DNA of 64,000 bases from Haemophilus parainfluenzae. Lineage in GTDB: Bacteria > Pseudomonadota > Gammaproteobacteria > Enterobacterales > Pasteurellaceae. Numbering within the stretch: the first letter of the stretch is position 1; every line of letters begins with the position of its first letter. Shown piece by piece: positions 1-12,199 of this stretch. Under the pieces are notes generated by a model that did no database searches, was not told where the DNA came from, and saw only the letters and a list, made by a program, of their open reading frames with translations. The DNA is taken from assembly GCF_003252795.1 (NCBI RefSeq), contig NZ_QEPQ01000006.1, positions 1-64,000 on the forward strand. Reading direction: 5' to 3'. The position numbers and the translations under genes are program-made.

Positions 1-290
1 ACTTAAAAAGTATATGAATTTCTAGTTAGCACCTATTAAGACTTCAAAATTAAAAAAATATTTTTAAAACAAGTCAATCAACAAGTGCCCACACAGATTG
101 TCTGATATATTGTTAAAGAGCAAAAAAGAACGACGCACTGGTTTTCTTAAGAGTCACAACAGCGCGTCGTTGTGTGGGGCGTATTATAGGCATTTCAGAT
201 GCCTTTGCAAGATCTTTTTGTAAAAAAATGTAAATTTTTTCTTAGTTGAAGATCTTTTCGCCTATTCGAACAAAAAATAGATCATTTTTG
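1..290 (-). promoter_or_regulatory. rRNA operon promoter and boxA leader (operon runs off the left edge)
   Basis: Read on the minus strand, this stretch is a ribosomal RNA promoter and leader. A -35 hexamer TTGCAA lies at 205-210 and a -10 TATAAT at 183-188, with a 16-bp spacer and a C-rich discriminator just downstream. The antitermination boxA TGCTCTTTAACA is at 111-122, followed by the text typical of enterobacterial and Haemophilus 16S leaders (ATCAGACAATCTGTGTGGG, about 92-110). An 8-bp inverted repeat (129-136 with 164-171) would form a leader hairpin between promoter and boxA. The 16S gene itself must begin beyond position 1. No protein gene is seen here. Confidence 0.88.
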
Positions 291-845
291 TTACTTAATT
301 AATCGTTTTGCTATTCTTGGCAAATCTGCAATGGAATCCAAAACATAATCAGCAAGGTTCTCTCCCTCTTCTGTAATAGGTTTGCCTGTTCGCACTAAAA
401 TATTTGTTTTTACTTTTGCGCCAATGCCTGCTTTAAGATCTTCAATCTTATCGCCAACCATAATAGATTGTGCAGGATCGATTTTCAGCGCTTTAATCGC
501 CTCTAATAACATGCCTGATTTTGGTTTTCTGCATGCACAGTCTTCTTTATATTCGCCCTTCCCTTCTGGATGATGAGGACAATAATAAATACCATCTAAA
601 TCCACACCACGATCAGCTAATGACCAATCCATCCATTCTGTAAGTTGTAAAAACTGATCTTCTGAAAAATATCCACGAGCAATGCCTGATTGATTGGTCA
701 CTAAAACCAAAAGATACCCCATTTCCTTTAATGCTTTTAATGCATCAATGCTGCCTTCAATAAATTGGAAATCATCAATTTTATGAACATAACCATGGTC
801 GATATTTAAAGTGCCATCACGATCTAAAAAAACAGCTTTCTTCAT
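291..845 (-). CDS. gmhB: D-glycero-beta-D-manno-heptose-1,7-bisphosphate 7-phosphatase
   Basis: GmhB removes the C7 phosphate of heptose bisphosphate in the cytoplasmic pathway to ADP-heptose, used for the lipooligosaccharide inner core. The protein opens with the HAD-family nucleophile motif FLDRDGTLN, has the LVTNQSG motif about residue 50, the four-ligand zinc-loop pattern (CPHHPEG...CACRKPK) about residues 88-110, and the VGDKIEDL acidic motif near 135. This is the normal size, 184 residues. I chose the start at 845 because it places [11 protein letters not shown] at the N-terminus as in the family; an in-frame ATG at 857 would add four residues and cannot be excluded. It is transcribed away from metN and towards the rRNA promoter. 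Confidence 0.93.
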   Translation of the reverse strand: MKKAVFLDRDGTLNIDHGYVHKIDDFQFIEGSIDALKALKEMGYLLVLVTNQSGIARGYFSEDQFLQLTEWMDWSLADRGVDLDGIYYCPHHPEGKGEYKEDCACRKPKSGMLLEAIKALKIDPAQSIMVGDKIEDLKAGIGAKVKTNILVRTGKPITEEGENLADYVLDSIADLPRIAKRLIK

Positions 846-951
846 ATATTTTCTCATTTATCTTTTTCTTAGGACAAAATTATCCCTTTTATCCTTAATA
901 TAAGCAATAATAAGTCATAACTGATCTGTCTAAAAAAGATCCCCGAAGATA

Positions 952-979
952 TTGACACAGCATTCTAGACGTCTAGAAT
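952..979 (+). promoter_or_regulatory. metN promoter with overlapping MetJ operator
   Basis: A -35 TTGACA (952-957) and -10 TAGAAT (974-979) are separated by 16 bp. Inside the spacer is a perfect met box AGACGTCT (967-974), embedded in an 18-bp perfect palindrome (962-979). MetJ with S-adenosylmethionine binds tandem 8-bp met boxes; the flanking octamers here match more weakly (5/8 and 4/8). Binding would block RNA polymerase directly, so metNIQ should be repressed when methionine is plentiful. Confidence 0.85.
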
Positions 980-1019
980 ACAAATGAAATTCAAATATTA
1001 ACTGAGAACAAGGGCTTAT

Positions 1020-2057
1020 ATGATTAAGCTAAATAACATTACGAAGATTTTTACACTTCCAGATAAAAAACTGACCGCACTTGATAATGTTTCATTACAT
1101 GTGCCTAAGGGACAGATTTGCGGTGTCATTGGCGCCTCTGGTGCTGGTAAAAGTACACTTATCCGTTGTGTAAACTTATTAGAAAGACCCACTCACGGTG
1201 CTGTGCTCATCGATGATGTGGATCTGACTCAACTTTCTGAAGCAGAATTAGTGAAAACACGCCGTCAAATCGGTATGATTTTCCAACATTTTAATTTGTT
1301 AACCTCTCGAACCGTTTTTGAAAACGTGGCATTGCCACTTGAATTAGAAAATAAATCAAAAGCAGAAATTCAAGAAAAAACGACCGCACTTTTAGCGCTT
1401 GTTGGATTAAGTGATAAACATAATGTGTATCCTGCTAATCTCTCTGGTGGTCAAAAACAACGAGTAGCGATTGCGCGTGCACTTGCAAGCGATCCAAAAG
1501 TCTTACTTTGTGATGAAGCGACTAGCGCATTAGATCCGGCTACAACTCAATCCATTCTAAAATTATTAAAAGAAATCAACCGCACTTTAGGTATCACCAT
1601 TCTTCTTATTACCCATGAAATGGAAGTGGTTAAACGCATCTGCGATCAAGTTGCCGTAATTGATAAAGGCCGTCTGATTGAACAAGGCACAGTTAGCGAA
1701 ATTTTCTCTAATCCGAAAACAGAATTGGCCCAAGAATTTATCAGTTCGACTTTCCACATTACCTTGCCGGAAGAATATTTAGAAAATCTATCTGATACGC
1801 CAAAACATGCCAAATCGTATCCGATCATCAAATTTGAATTTACTGGTCGCTCCGTCGATGCCCCATTACTTTCTCAAGCATCGAAAAAATTTGGCGTAGA
1901 GCTCAGTATCTTAACCTCACAAATTGATTATGCCGGTGGCGTAAAATTTGGCTTTACCATTGCGGAGGTTGAAGGTGATGAAGATGCGATTACGCAAGCC
2001 AAAGTTTATTTAATGGAAAATAACGTTCGAGTAGAGGTGCTAGGCTATGTTCAATGA
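1020..2057 (+). CDS. metN: D/L-methionine ABC importer, ATP-binding protein
   Basis: ATPase of the MetNIQ methionine importer, acting on the inner face of the cytoplasmic membrane. The nucleotide-binding domain fills the first ~240 residues: Walker [10 protein letters not shown] at 38-46, Q-loop IFQHFN near 88, signature LSGGQKQR at 141-148, Walker B VLLCDEAT at 161-168, and the H-loop ITHEME. The last ~80 residues are the NIL domain, which in E. coli MetN binds methionine and inhibits transport. The 345-residue length is normal. Its 3' end overlaps metI by 11 bp, and a MetJ operator sits in its promoter, so this is the first gene of a methionine-repressed operon. Confidence 0.96.
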   Translation: MIKLNNITKIFTLPDKKLTALDNVSLHVPKGQICGVIGASGAGKSTLIRCVNLLERPTHGAVLIDDVDLTQLSEAELVKTRRQIGMIFQHFNLLTSRTVFENVALPLELENKSKAEIQEKTTALLALVGLSDKHNVYPANLSGGQKQRVAIARALASDPKVLLCDEATSALDPATTQSILKLLKEINRTLGITILLITHEMEVVKRICDQVAVIDKGRLIEQGTVSEIFSNPKTELAQEFISSTFHITLPEEYLENLSDTPKHAKSYPIIKFEFTGRSVDAPLLSQASKKFGVELSILTSQIDYAGGVKFGFTIAEVEGDEDAITQAKVYLMENNVRVEVLGYVQ

Positions 2058-2739
2058 TTTATGGGCAACATTTAGCCAACAATTCCCCGATAATTTTGCG
2101 AGTTTATTAACGGTATCGACCATTGAAACGGTTTATATGTCAGTATTATCGACATTAATTGCCGCTTTATTAGGCTTACCACTGGGTTTTTTAACCTTTT
2201 TAACCAATAAAGGGGCGATTTTAGAAAACAAAAAACTCAATGCGTTTTTAAACGTCATTATTAATATCGGGCGTTCAATTCCTTATATTATTTTATTACT
2301 CGCTTTAATTCCGCTAACGAGCTGGTTGCTTCCTGGCGGCAGTATTGGTTCTAATGCAGCGATTGTCTCATTAAGTGCAGCCGCAACGCCATTTTTTGCA
2401 CGTCTTACGAGTAATGCACTTTTTGAGATCCCAACCGGTTTGACTGAAACAGCAAAAGCTATGGGCGCAACCAATTGGCAAATTATTCGTAAATTCTATT
2501 TGCCTGAATCCCTACCTACGCTCATTAATGCGATTACGCTCACTTTCGTGACATTAATTGGCTATACCGCCATGGCGGGAACCCAAGGCGGTGGCGGTTT
2601 AGGAAGCCTTGCCATTAACTATGGTGTCTATCGCAATATGCCATCGGTAACTTGGGCAGCAACGATTGTTATCGTGATTATCGTGATGCTCAGTCAAAAA
2701 TTAGGCGACACGCTCGCAAAACGAGTGGATCACCGTTAA
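2047..2739 (+). CDS. metI: Methionine ABC importer, permease
   Basis: Inner-membrane channel subunit of MetNIQ. The 230-residue protein has about five hydrophobic segments and the permease coupling motif around residues 130-160 ([25 protein letters not shown]), which docks onto MetN. It starts inside the end of metN (11-bp overlap), which suggests translational coupling, and metQ follows after 39 bp. The family, size and gene order agree with methionine uptake; no odd features were seen. Confidence 0.96.
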   Translation: MFNDLWATFSQQFPDNFASLLTVSTIETVYMSVLSTLIAALLGLPLGFLTFLTNKGAILENKKLNAFLNVIINIGRSIPYIILLLALIPLTSWLLPGGSIGSNAAIVSLSAAATPFFARLTSNALFEIPTGLTETAKAMGATNWQIIRKFYLPESLPTLINAITLTFVTLIGYTAMAGTQGGGGLGSLAINYGVYRNMPSVTWAATIVIVIIVMLSQKLGDTLAKRVDHR

Positions 2740-2778
2740 TTATTTTCTATACCATTTTATTCACAACAAGGAAAAAAC

Positions 2779-3609
2779 ATGAAATTAAAAAACTTATTTG
2801 CTATCACCGCTATCGCGTCAGCATTAGTATTAACAGGTTGTAAAGAAGAGAAAAAAGCAGATGCAGCATCAACTGCACCTGCTCCAACATCAATCAAAGT
2901 TGGTGTAATGGCTGGTCCTGAGCACCAAGTTGCAGAAACTGCTGCAAAAGTCGCAAAAGATAAATACAACTTAAATGTTGAATTTGTTTTATTCAATGAC
3001 TACGCATTACCAAACACTGCTGTATCTAAAGGTGATTTAGATGCTAACGCAATGCAACACAAACCTTACTTAGATGAAGATGTAAAAGCGAAAAACTTAA
3101 ACAACTTAGTGATTGTTGGTAATACCTTTGTTTACCCGCTTGCTGGCTATTCTAAAACCATCAAAAATGTAAATGAATTAAAAGACGGTGCGAAAGTTGT
3201 TGTACCAAATGACCCATCAAACCGTGGTCGTGCATTAATCCTTCTTGAGAAACAAGGTTTAATCAAACTTAAAAATTCTAACGATCTTCTTTCAACTGTC
3301 GCAGATATCGTTGAAAATCCGAAAAACTTAAAAATTTCTGAAGTAGATACCTCTGTTGCAGCTCGTGCATTAGATGATGTTGATCTTGCTGTTGTAAATA
3401 ACACTTATGCAGGTCAAGTTGGCTTAAATGCACAAGATAATGGCGTATTCGTAGAAGATAAAGATTCTCCATACGTAAACATCATCGTTGCGCGTACTGA
3501 TAACAAAGACAGCAAAGCGATCCAAGATTTCGTGAAAGCATACCAAACTGAAGAAGTTTACCAAGAAGCGAAAAAACACTTTAAAGATGGTGTTGTAAAA
3601 GGTTGGTAA
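2779..3609 (+). CDS. metQ: Methionine-binding lipoprotein
   Basis: Substrate-binding lipoprotein that hands methionine to MetNI. A signal peptide with lipobox LTGC puts the lipidated cysteine at residue 21. The mature part is an NlpA-family binding domain, with typical motifs such as VGVMAGPEHQVAE near residue 41 and DLDANAMQHKPYLDED about 82-97. In H. influenzae the equivalent protein was described as a 28-kDa outer-membrane-associated lipoprotein (HlpA). It is the last gene of metNIQ and is followed by a strong hairpin terminator. Confidence 0.95.
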   Translation: MKLKNLFAITAIASALVLTGCKEEKKADAASTAPAPTSIKVGVMAGPEHQVAETAAKVAKDKYNLNVEFVLFNDYALPNTAVSKGDLDANAMQHKPYLDEDVKAKNLNNLVIVGNTFVYPLAGYSKTIKNVNELKDGAKVVVPNDPSNRGRALILLEKQGLIKLKNSNDLLSTVADIVENPKNLKISEVDTSVAARALDDVDLAVVNNTYAGQVGLNAQDNGVFVEDKDSPYVNIIVARTDNKDSKAIQDFVKAYQTEEVYQEAKKHFKDGVVKGW

Positions 3610-3632
3610 TCTCAGCTTAAGCAAAATATTTC

Positions 3633-3658
3633 AAAGCCACCGATAAGGTGGCTTTTTT
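3633..3658 (+). terminator. metNIQ terminator
   Basis: A 9-bp stem, AAAGCCACC (3633-3641) with GGTGGCTTT (3647-3655), is followed by a T run to 3658, 24 bases after the metQ stop codon. This is a classic rho-independent terminator. Confidence 0.88.
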
Positions 3659-3670
3659 ATTGATGAAAAG

Positions 3671-3734
3671 AAAGTGCGGTCATTTTTACGATACTTTTCC
3701 AAACGAAAAACGCATCAAAAACTGACCGCACTTT
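3671..3734. repeat. Inverted pair of DNA uptake signals
   Basis: AAAGTGCGGTCA at 3671-3682 faces its complement TGACCGCACTTT at 3723-3734, separated by 40 bases. The pair lies between the convergent metNIQ and rpoC terminators, so it is probably not the main terminator of either. Confidence 0.8.
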
Positions 3735-3751
3735 CTGTATTAAGATAATAA

Positions 3752-3777
3752 AAAACCCGAGCCTAAACTCGGGTTTT
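3752..3777 (-). terminator. rplJL-rpoBC operon terminator
   Basis: A 10-bp stem, AAAACCCGAG (3752-3761) with CTCGGGTTTT (3768-3777), lies 20 bases beyond the rpoC stop. Read on the minus strand the hairpin is followed by a T-rich stretch, and a T-rich stretch also follows on the plus strand, so it may work in both directions. Confidence 0.88.
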
Positions 3778-3796
3778 CTTTTTTAGCAATTAGCGA

Positions 3797-6700
3797 TTAC
3801 TCTGCATCATCTGCCATATTAAGCATTTCTGCTAAGTTAGTTGTTGCATCATCTGCTGTCATCACAAATTCATCAGCAATTGCTGCTTCATCGTCTTCAG
3901 ACAATTTAATCACAACATCGTCTACAATACGTTTTTTGTGACGACCTTGGTGATACGCAAAACCAGTACCAGCTGGGATTAAACGACCTACGATTACGTT
4001 CTCTTTCAAGCCGCGTAATTCATCACGTTTACCCGCCACCGCTGCTTCAGTAAGCACGCGAGTAGTTTCTTGGAACGATGCCGCAGAAATGAAGGATTCT
4101 GTCGCCAATGACGCTTTGGTAATACCAAGTAATTCACGTTCGAATTCAACTGGTGGTTTACCCTCCGCTTCACGTTTACGGTTCACAATTTTCACGCGAG
4201 CCACTTCAACTTGTTCTCCTTCGAGGAATTCGCTGTCATAAGCTTTGGTGATAACTGCTTTACGTAACATTTGACGTACGATAACTTCGATGTGCTTATC
4301 GTTAATTTTTACCCCTTGTAAGCGGTAAACTTCTTGCACTTCGTTCACGATGTATTCAGTTACAGCACGAACACCGCGTAAACGTAAGATATCGTGTGGA
4401 GTTTCTGCACCATCAGAAATCACATCACCACGTTCTACCATCTCACCTTCAAATACGTTGAGTTGACGCCATTTTGGAATCATTTCTTCGTAGATTTCAC
4501 CTTCAGTTGGGGTGATTAGTAAGCGACGTTTACCTTTGGTTTCTTTACCGAAGGACACGATACCTGAAATTTCAGCCAAGATTGCAGGCTCTTTCGGTTT
4601 ACGAGCTTCGAATAAATCAGCAACGCGTGGAAGACCACCGGTAATATCTTTAGTACCCACAGATTCTTGTGGAATACGTGCAAGTGGCTCACCCACTTTC
4701 ACTTCCGCACCGTCATCTAAACTTACGATTGCTTTACCTGGTAAGAAGTATTGCGCAATAACGTCAGTTTCAGGTAAGAAGATATCGTTACCTTTTGCAT
4801 CAACTAATTTAATAGTTGGACGTAAATCTTTACCTGCTGTTGCACGTTCACCCACGTCTTGTACTACGATAGAAGAAAGACCGGTTAATTCATCCGTTTG
4901 ACGAGTTACGGTTAAACCGTCCACGATATCAACGAATTTCACAAAACCAGATACTTCAGAGACAACTGGCATTGTATGAGGATCCCAGTTTGCCACTGTT
5001 TCACCAGCAGACACTTCTTGACCGTCAGCTTTGTTCAATACAGTACCGTAAGGCACTTTATAGTGTTCTTTCGTACGACCAAATGCATCAGTTACGGTTA
5101 ATTCAGTATTACGAGAAGTTAAAACTAATTTACCTTCGTCATTAACAACAAATTTCGCGTTAGCAAGGTGTAAAGTACCGTCGTTTTTGATTTGTACACT
5201 AGATTCTTTCGCTGCTGCAGAAGCTGCACCACCGATATGGAATGTACGCATGGTTAACTGTGTACCTGGTTCACCGATAGATTGAGCAGCAATAACACCC
5301 ACTGCTTCACCTTGGTTGATGAGATGACCACGCGCTAAGTCACGACCGTAACATTTCGCACATACACCGAAGTCAGTATCACAAGTTACAACAGAACGTA
5401 CTTTTACGCTGTCTACTGAGTTTGCATCTAACACATCACAAAGTTTTTCATCTAATAAAGTGTTACGTGCAATTAAGACTTCTTCTGTACCTGGTTTATA
5501 CACATCTTCAGCCACAACACGACCTAATACTAATTCGCGAAGTGGAACTTTCTCATCACCACCTTCGATTAATGGGGTCATGACTAAGCCTTCGTGCGTA
5601 CCACAGTCATCTTCAACGATCACTAAGTCTTGCGCTACGTCAACTAAACGACGAGTTAAGTAACCAGAGTTTGCTGTTTTTAATGCGGTATCCGCCAAAC
5701 CTTTACGCGCACCGTGGGTTGAAATAAAGTACTGAAGTACGTTCAAACCTTCACGGAAGTTCGCTGTAATTGGGGTTTCGATGATCGAACCATCTGGACG
5801 CGCCATCAAACCACGCATACCTGCTAACTGACGAATCTGAGCTGCAGAACCACGCGCACCCGAGTCAGCCATCATAAAGATACTGTTGAAAGAAGCTTGT
5901 TTCTCAGGGTTACCTTCACGGTTGATGACTTCTTCCTGAGATAAGTTTTCCATCATTGCTTTCGCTACGCGCTCATTCGCCGCCGCCCAAATATCGATGA
6001 CTTTGTTATAACGTTCGCCTGCTGTTACAAGACCAGATTGGAACTGTTCTTGAATTTCTGCCACTTCTTCTTCCGCTGCAGAAATAATTTCGTATTTTTT
6101 CTCTGGGATAACCATATCGTCGATACCCACAGAAGAACCTGAACGCGCAGCATAAGCAAAACCGGTATACATAATATGGTCAGCAAACATTACCGCTTCT
6201 TTCAAACCTAAACGACGATACGCTTCGTTGATGAGTTTAGAAATTGCTTTTTTACCTAATGTTTGGTTGAACAATGAATAAGGCATACCTTTTGGCGCGA
6301 TCATCCATAAGATTGCACGACCGATAGTGGTATCGGTTAATGTAGTTTTCTCTTCTAATTCGCCTGCTTCATTTTTCACATATTCAGTAATACGTACTTT
6401 AACGCGAGAATGTAACTCTGCTTCACCTGTGCGATACGCTTTTTCAGCTTCGCGCGGATCTTGCAATAACATGCCTTCGCCTTTACCGTTTACTTTTTCA
6501 CGGGTCATATAGTAAAGACCCAACACCACGTCTTGTGATGGAACGATAATAGGATCACCGTTTGCTGGTGAAAGTACGTTGTTGGTTGACATCATTAACG
6601 CACGCGCTTCTAACTGCGCTTCAAGTGTTAATGGTACGTGAACCGCCATTTGGTCACCATCGAAGTCCGCATTGAACGCCGCACAAACAAGTGGGTGTAA

Positions 6701-8047
6701 TTGGATTGCTTTACCTTCGATTAGAAGTGGTTCAAACGCTTGGATACCTAAACGGTGAAGTGTCGGTGCACGGTTCAATAGAATTGGGTGCTCACGAATA
6801 ACTTCTGCCAAGATATCCCAAACGATCGCGTCTTCACGCTCAACCATTTTCTTCGCCGCTTTGATTGTAGTTGCATAACCACGGCTTTCTAATTTTGCGT
6901 AGATAAACGGACGGAATAATTCCAATGCCATTTTCTTCGGTAAACCACATTGGTGTAAGTGCAAGTATGGACCTACAGTGATTACAGAACGGCCTGAATA
7001 GTCAACACGTTTACCTAATAAGTTTTGACGGAAACGACCTTGTTTACCTTTGATCATATCCGCAAGTGATTTCAATGGACGACGGTTAGAACCCGTAATC
7101 GCACGACCACGACGACCATTATCTAATAACGCATCAACAGATTCTTGTAACATACGTTTTTCGTTACGCACGATAATATCTGGTGCGATTAAATCTAATA
7201 AACGTTTTAAACGGTTGTTACGGTTGATCACGCGACGATATAGATCGTTTAAGTCAGAAGTTGCAAAACGACCACCATCTAATGGTACTAACGGACGTAA
7301 ATCTGGTGGAAGTACTGGTAATACAGTCATCACCATCCACTCTGGTTTATTACCAGACTGTTGGAAAGCTTCTAATAATTTTAAGCGTTTAGTGATTTTC
7401 TTACGTTTTGTTTCAGAGTTAGTTTCTTGTAACTCTTCACGTAATTTTTCACATTCCACTTCAAGATCAATACCTTTAAGTAAATCTTGAATTGCTTCAG
7501 CACCCATTTTCGCTTCGAATTCATCTTGCCAGCGGTCTTCTGCATCAAGGAATTGTTCTTCAGTTAATAACTGTCCACGTTCCAAATCGGTCATACCCGG
7601 TTCGGTTACGATGTACATTTCAAAGTAAAGCACACGCTCAATATCACGTAACGGCATATCAAGTAATAAACCAATACGGGACGGAAGTGATTTTAAGAAC
7701 CAAATGTGTGCAACTGGACAAGCCAATTCAATGTGGCCCATACGTTCACGACGCACTTTAGTTTGTGTTACTTCAACACCACATTTTTCACAAATCACAC
7801 CACGGTGTTTTAAGCGTTTATATTTTCCGCATAAACATTCGTAATCTTTTACTGGCCCGAAAATACGTGCACAGAAAAGACCGTCACGCTCAGGTTTGAA
7901 CGTACGATAGTTGATTGTTTCAGGTTTTTTAACTTCACCAAATGACCAAGAACGGATCATGTCTGGAGAAGCTAACCCAATTTTAATCACATCAAAATCT
8001 TCACTGGTTTTTGATTGTGCTTTTAAAAACTTAACTAAGTCTTTCAC
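3797..8047 (-). CDS. rpoC: RNA polymerase beta' subunit
   Basis: Largest subunit of RNA polymerase, holding the catalytic magnesium. The 1416-residue protein is full length. It shows the N-terminal zinc ribbon (Cys71, Cys73, Cys86, Cys89), the active-site motif NADFDGD about residue 460, the bridge-helix/trigger-loop region, and the second zinc site (pattern [11 protein letters not shown]). Translation starts at a GTG (8045-8047) behind a GGAG ribosome-binding site. It lies 123 bp downstream of rpoB in the same operon and is closed by the hairpin at 3752-3777. Confidence 0.98.
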   Translation of the reverse strand: MKDLVKFLKAQSKTSEDFDVIKIGLASPDMIRSWSFGEVKKPETINYRTFKPERDGLFCARIFGPVKDYECLCGKYKRLKHRGVICEKCGVEVTQTKVRRERMGHIELACPVAHIWFLKSLPSRIGLLLDMPLRDIERVLYFEMYIVTEPGMTDLERGQLLTEEQFLDAEDRWQDEFEAKMGAEAIQDLLKGIDLEVECEKLREELQETNSETKRKKITKRLKLLEAFQQSGNKPEWMVMTVLPVLPPDLRPLVPLDGGRFATSDLNDLYRRVINRNNRLKRLLDLIAPDIIVRNEKRMLQESVDALLDNGRRGRAITGSNRRPLKSLADMIKGKQGRFRQNLLGKRVDYSGRSVITVGPYLHLHQCGLPKKMALELFRPFIYAKLESRGYATTIKAAKKMVEREDAIVWDILAEVIREHPILLNRAPTLHRLGIQAFEPLLIEGKAIQLHPLVCAAFNADFDGDQMAVHVPLTLEAQLEARALMMSTNNVLSPANGDPIIVPSQDVVLGLYYMTREKVNGKGEGMLLQDPREAEKAYRTGEAELHSRVKVRITEYVKNEAGELEEKTTLTDTTIGRAILWMIAPKGMPYSLFNQTLGKKAISKLINEAYRRLGLKEAVMFADHIMYTGFAYAARSGSSVGIDDMVIPEKKYEIISAAEEEVAEIQEQFQSGLVTAGERYNKVIDIWAAANERVAKAMMENLSQEEVINREGNPEKQASFNSIFMMADSGARGSAAQIRQLAGMRGLMARPDGSIIETPITANFREGLNVLQYFISTHGARKGLADTALKTANSGYLTRRLVDVAQDLVIVEDDCGTHEGLVMTPLIEGGDEKVPLRELVLGRVVAEDVYKPGTEEVLIARNTLLDEKLCDVLDANSVDSVKVRSVVTCDTDFGVCAKCYGRDLARGHLINQGEAVGVIAAQSIGEPGTQLTMRTFHIGGAASAAAKESSVQIKNDGTLHLANAKFVVNDEGKLVLTSRNTELTVTDAFGRTKEHYKVPYGTVLNKADGQEVSAGETVANWDPHTMPVVSEVSGFVKFVDIVDGLTVTRQTDELTGLSSIVVQDVGERATAGKDLRPTIKLVDAKGNDIFLPETDVIAQYFLPGKAIVSLDDGAEVKVGEPLARIPQESVGTKDITGGLPRVADLFEARKPKEPAILAEISGIVSFGKETKGKRRLLITPTEGEIYEEMIPKWRQLNVFEGEMVERGDVISDGAETPHDILRLRGVRAVTEYIVNEVQEVYRLQGVKINDKHIEVIVRQMLRKAVITKAYDSEFLEGEQVEVARVKIVNRKREAEGKPPVEFERELLGITKASLATESFISAASFQETTRVLTEAAVAGKRDELRGLKENVIVGRLIPAGTGFAYHQGRHKKRIVDDVVIKLSEDDEAAIADEFVMTADDATTNLAEMLNMADDAE

Positions 8048-8077
8048 AAATAGTCTCCTGTCGGAGTTAAGGGTTTC

Positions 8078-8157
8078 AAAGTACGGTCAAAAATATTTTG
8101 TTTTTTAACCGCACTTCGGCGATTTCTTCCTTTTGCTTCCCCTGCGTACAGGGGAAG
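8078..8157. repeat. rpoB-rpoC intergenic hairpins
   Basis: The gap between rpoB and rpoC holds a perfect 9-bp hairpin, CTTCCCCTG (8136-8144) with CAGGGGAAG (8149-8157), four-base loop, and no T run. Next to it is an inverted uptake-signal pair in which one copy carries one base change (AAAGTACGGT 8078-8087; ACCGCACTT 8108-8116). RNA processing or stability roles are possible; the function is not shown by sequence. Confidence 0.6.
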
Positions 8158-8170
8158 ACCGGTTTGTCGA

Positions 8171-11100
8171 TTACTCTTCGTCTAGCTCGATATTCAAACC
8201 AAGTGAACGGATTTCTTTCATAATTACGTTGAAAGATTCCGGTGTACCCGGATCCATTTGTTGGTTACCACCGACGATGTTTTTATACATCTTCGTACGG
8301 CCGTTCACGTCATCGGATTTCACAGTTAACATTTCTTGTAAGGTATAAGCCGCACCGTATGCTTCAAGTGCCCATACCTCCATCTCACCGAAACGTTGAC
8401 CACCGAATTGTGCTTTACCACCAAGTGGTTGTTGAGTAACAAGACTATAAGAACCAGTTGAACGAGCATGCATTTTGTCATCAACTAAGTGGTTCAATTT
8501 GAGCATGTACATATAACCTACAGTTACTGGACGCTCGAATTTCTCACCTGTACGGCCATCGTATAATGTGATCTGACCTGAAGTTGGTAAGCCACCAAGT
8601 TTCAACATTTCTTTGATTTCTTGCTCATCAGCACCATCAAACACTGGTGTTGCTACCGGTAAACCTTTACGTAGGTTTTCTGCTAAACGCATGATTTCGT
8701 CATCACTAAAGGTGCTTAAATCCACTTTTTGTGCGCCATGACCTAAATCGTATGCTTTTTGCATATAGCCACGAAGTTTCTCAACATCTTGTTTTTGTTT
8801 GATCATCGCATTGATTTGATCACCGATACCTTTAGCAGCTAAGCCTAAGTGGGTCTCTAAGATCTGACCGATGTTCATACGAGATGGTACACCCAGTGGG
8901 TTCAATACGATTTCAACCGGTTGACCGTTTTCATCGTATGGCATATCTTCCACAGGGTTGATTTTTGAGATAACACCTTTGTTACCGTGACGACCCGCCA
9001 TTTTGTCACCCGGTTGGATGTGACGTTTCACCGCAAGGTAAACTTTAACCACTTTTAACACGCCTGGTGCTAGGTCATCACCTTTAATGATTTTCTTACG
9101 TTTTACTTCAAGTTTGTGTTCAAACTCTTTACGTAATTCTTCATATTGGTCAGCAAGCTGTTCTAATTGGTTTTGTTTTTCTTCATCTGAAATGGTTTGT
9201 TCTAACCATTTTGTGCGATCCATTTTATCTAATTGTGCCGCATCAATACCGCCAGCGATAAGGACATTACGCACACGAGCAAACAAGCCAGCTTCTAAGA
9301 TTTCTAATTCATCAGAAAGGTCTTTCTTAGCTTGTTTTAACTGCATTTCTTCAATTTCTAATGCACGTTTGTCTTTTTCTACGCCATCACGGGTGAAGAC
9401 TTGAACGTCAATTACAGTACCGCTTACGCTATTTGGTACACGTAATGAAGAGTCTTTCACATCAGATGCTTTTTCACCGAAGATTGCACGTAACAATTTT
9501 TCTTCTGGTGTTAATTGAGTTTCGCCTTTAGGGGTTACTTTACCGACTAAGATGTCACCACCTTTCACTTCAGCACCCACATAAACGATACCAGATTCAT
9601 CCAATTTGCTTAATGCAGATTCACCTACGTTCGGAATATCCGCAGTGATTTCTTCAGAACCTAATTTAGTATCACGCGCCACACAAGATAATTCTTGAAT
9701 ATGGATTGTCGTGAAGCGGTCTTGTTGTACAACACGCTCGGAAACTAACATTGAGTCTTCGAAGTTATAACCGTTCCAAGGCATGAACGCCACACGGATA
9801 TTTTGACCTAATGCTAATTCACCTAAGTCTGTTGAAGGACCATCTGCTAACACTTCACCACGATTAATTGGATCGCCTAAATTCACACAAGGAATTTGGT
9901 TGATACACGTATTTTGGTTAGAACGAGTGTATTTAATTAAGTTATAAATATCGATACCCGCTTCGCCTGCTACGGTTTCGTCTTCATTTACTTTGATAAC
10001 GATACGAGAAGCATCAACATATTGAACTGTACCACCACGTTTCGCTACAACCGCCACACCTGAGTCTAGTGCGATTGGTTTTTCCATACCTGTACCCACT
10101 AACGGCTTATCAGCACGTAAAGTCGGAACCGCTTGACGTTGCATGTTCGCACCCATTAAGGCACGGTTCGCATCGTCATGCTCTAAGAATGGAATTAATG
10201 CTGCAGCCACAGATACGACTTGTTGAGTTGAAACGTCCATATAGTGAATTTCTTCTGGTTTATAAAGACCAGATTCACCACGTTCACCACGTGCAGTAAC
10301 GAATGCATCTGTAAAGCGATTGTTCTCATCAAGGTTTGAGTTCGCCTGTGCAATGATGTAGTTTGCTTCATCAATTGCAGATAAATATTCGATTTCTTCG
10401 GTTACTTGACCATCAACCACTTTACGATATGGCGTTTCTAAGAAACCATAATCGTTAGTACGAGCAAACGCAGAAAGTGAGTTGATCAAACCGATGTTTG
10501 GACCTTCAGGGGTTTCGATTGGACATAAACGACCATAGTGAGTGTTATGTACGTCACGCACCTCAAAGCCAGCACGTTCACGCGTTAAACCGCCTGGACC
10601 TAATGCAGAAATACGACGTTTGTGTGTTACTTCTGATAATGGGTTGTTTTGGTCCATGAATTGCGAAAGTTGTGAAGAACCAAAGAATTCTTTCACTGCC
10701 GCAGAAATTGGTTTTGGATTAATTAAGTCTTGTGGCGTGATCGCATCTAAATCGCCTAAAGATAAACGCTCTTTAACTGCTCTTTCTACACGAACTAAAC
10801 CAATACGGAATTGGTTTTCTGCCATCTCACCCACAGAACGAATACGACGGTTACCCAAGTGGTCGATATCATCCACTTCACCACGACCATTACGGATATC
10901 GATGAGTTTTTTCATTACACGAATGATATCGTCGTTACTTAAAATACCCGTACCCTCGCCTTCAGGAATACCTAATGAGCGATTAAACTTCATACGACCT
11001 ACTGCAGATAAATCATAACGTTCTGCAGAGAAGAATAAGTTATTGAATAACGCTTCTGAAGATTCTGGTGTAGGTGGCTCACCTGGACGCATCATACGAT

Positions 11101-12199
11101 AGATTTCATATAATGCACTTACACGATCGTAAGTTGGATCAACACGTAATGTTTCAGAAATATACGGACCGTAATCTAAGTCATTAGTGAATAATGTTTC
11201 GATCACTTTATAGCCTGCTTGCGATAATTTCGCTAACACTTCTAAAGAAATCTCGCCATTTGCTGGGCAAATAATTTCACCTGATTCAAGATCAACGTAA
11301 TCTTTCGCTGCTACTTTGCCTGCGATATATTCAGTTGGCACTTCAACTTGTGTCACATTATCTTTTTCTAATGCTTTGATGTGACGAGCAGTGATACGAC
11401 GACCGCGTTCTACATAGACTTTGCCATTTGCTTCGATATCAAACGTCGCCGTTTCACCACGTAAACGTTCTGGCACTAATGTCATGAGTAATTTATTGCC
11501 AGCGATCTCGAAAGTTACTTTGTCGAAGAATAAGTTTAAGATTTCTTCAACGGTGTAACCTAACGCACGTAAAATAATGGTTGCCGGTAATTTACGACGA
11601 CGGTCAATACGCGCATATAAGTTATCTTTTGGATCAAATTCGAAATCTAACCAAGAACCACGGTAAGGGATAATGCGTGCGTTATAAAGCACTTTACCTG
11701 AAGAGTGGGTTTTACCTTTGTCAGAATCAAAGAATACGCCCGGGCTACGGTGTAATTGTGAAACGATAACACGCTCAGTACCATTGATGACAAAGGTACC
11801 GTTGTCAGTCATTAATGGGATTTCACCCATATATACTTCGCTTTCTTTAATGTCTTTGACTGCGCGTGATGAAGATTCTTTATCGTAGCTAACTAAACGT
11901 AATTTTACGCGTAAACCTGCTGCATAAGTTGAACCACGAATTTGACATTCACGTACATCAAATTCTGGTTCTTCTAAACGGTAATCAACATATTGTAATT
12001 CTGTATAACCGTTATTGCTTACGATTGGAAAAACAGAACGGAATGCAGCTTCTAAGCCTTGTTGACCTTCAGGATCTTTTTGAATGAATTTATCAAAAGA
12101 ATCTAATTGGATAGTTAATAAATAAGGTACATTTAAAACTTGCGGACGTTTGCCGAAGTCTTTACGAATTCGTTTTTTCTCAGTATAGGAGTAACCCAT
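8171..12199 (-). CDS. rpoB: RNA polymerase beta subunit
   Basis: Second-largest subunit of RNA polymerase, forming one side of the catalytic cleft and the rifampicin pocket (visible motif [21 protein letters not shown], wild-type in form). I place the start at 12199 ([15 protein letters not shown]), behind an AGAGGA ribosome-binding site; this gives 1342 residues, the length known for E. coli RpoB. The reading frame stays open upstream for 20 more codons, but those have no family counterpart. It lies about 300 bp downstream of rplL, with a possible attenuator between. Confidence 0.98.
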   Translation of the reverse strand: MGYSYTEKKRIRKDFGKRPQVLNVPYLLTIQLDSFDKFIQKDPEGQQGLEAAFRSVFPIVSNNGYTELQYVDYRLEEPEFDVRECQIRGSTYAAGLRVKLRLVSYDKESSSRAVKDIKESEVYMGEIPLMTDNGTFVINGTERVIVSQLHRSPGVFFDSDKGKTHSSGKVLYNARIIPYRGSWLDFEFDPKDNLYARIDRRRKLPATIILRALGYTVEEILNLFFDKVTFEIAGNKLLMTLVPERLRGETATFDIEANGKVYVERGRRITARHIKALEKDNVTQVEVPTEYIAGKVAAKDYVDLESGEIICPANGEISLEVLAKLSQAGYKVIETLFTNDLDYGPYISETLRVDPTYDRVSALYEIYRMMRPGEPPTPESSEALFNNLFFSAERYDLSAVGRMKFNRSLGIPEGEGTGILSNDDIIRVMKKLIDIRNGRGEVDDIDHLGNRRIRSVGEMAENQFRIGLVRVERAVKERLSLGDLDAITPQDLINPKPISAAVKEFFGSSQLSQFMDQNNPLSEVTHKRRISALGPGGLTRERAGFEVRDVHNTHYGRLCPIETPEGPNIGLINSLSAFARTNDYGFLETPYRKVVDGQVTEEIEYLSAIDEANYIIAQANSNLDENNRFTDAFVTARGERGESGLYKPEEIHYMDVSTQQVVSVAAALIPFLEHDDANRALMGANMQRQAVPTLRADKPLVGTGMEKPIALDSGVAVVAKRGGTVQYVDASRIVIKVNEDETVAGEAGIDIYNLIKYTRSNQNTCINQIPCVNLGDPINRGEVLADGPSTDLGELALGQNIRVAFMPWNGYNFEDSMLVSERVVQQDRFTTIHIQELSCVARDTKLGSEEITADIPNVGESALSKLDESGIVYVGAEVKGGDILVGKVTPKGETQLTPEEKLLRAIFGEKASDVKDSSLRVPNSVSGTVIDVQVFTRDGVEKDKRALEIEEMQLKQAKKDLSDELEILEAGLFARVRNVLIAGGIDAAQLDKMDRTKWLEQTISDEEKQNQLEQLADQYEELRKEFEHKLEVKRKKIIKGDDLAPGVLKVVKVYLAVKRHIQPGDKMAGRHGNKGVISKINPVEDMPYDENGQPVEIVLNPLGVPSRMNIGQILETHLGLAAKGIGDQINAMIKQKQDVEKLRGYMQKAYDLGHGAQKVDLSTFSDDEIMRLAENLRKGLPVATPVFDGADEQEIKEMLKLGGLPTSGQITLYDGRTGEKFERPVTVGYMYMLKLNHLVDDKMHARSTGSYSLVTQQPLGGKAQFGGQRFGEMEVWALEAYGAAYTLQEMLTVKSDDVNGRTKMYKNIVGGNQQMDPGTPESFNVIMKEIRSLGLNIELDEE

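Noticed and set aside
7050-7490. Long plus-strand frame opposite rpoC, with similar ones opposite rpoB
   Set aside because: They lie entirely inside essential, full-length genes on the other strand and carry no independent start signals.
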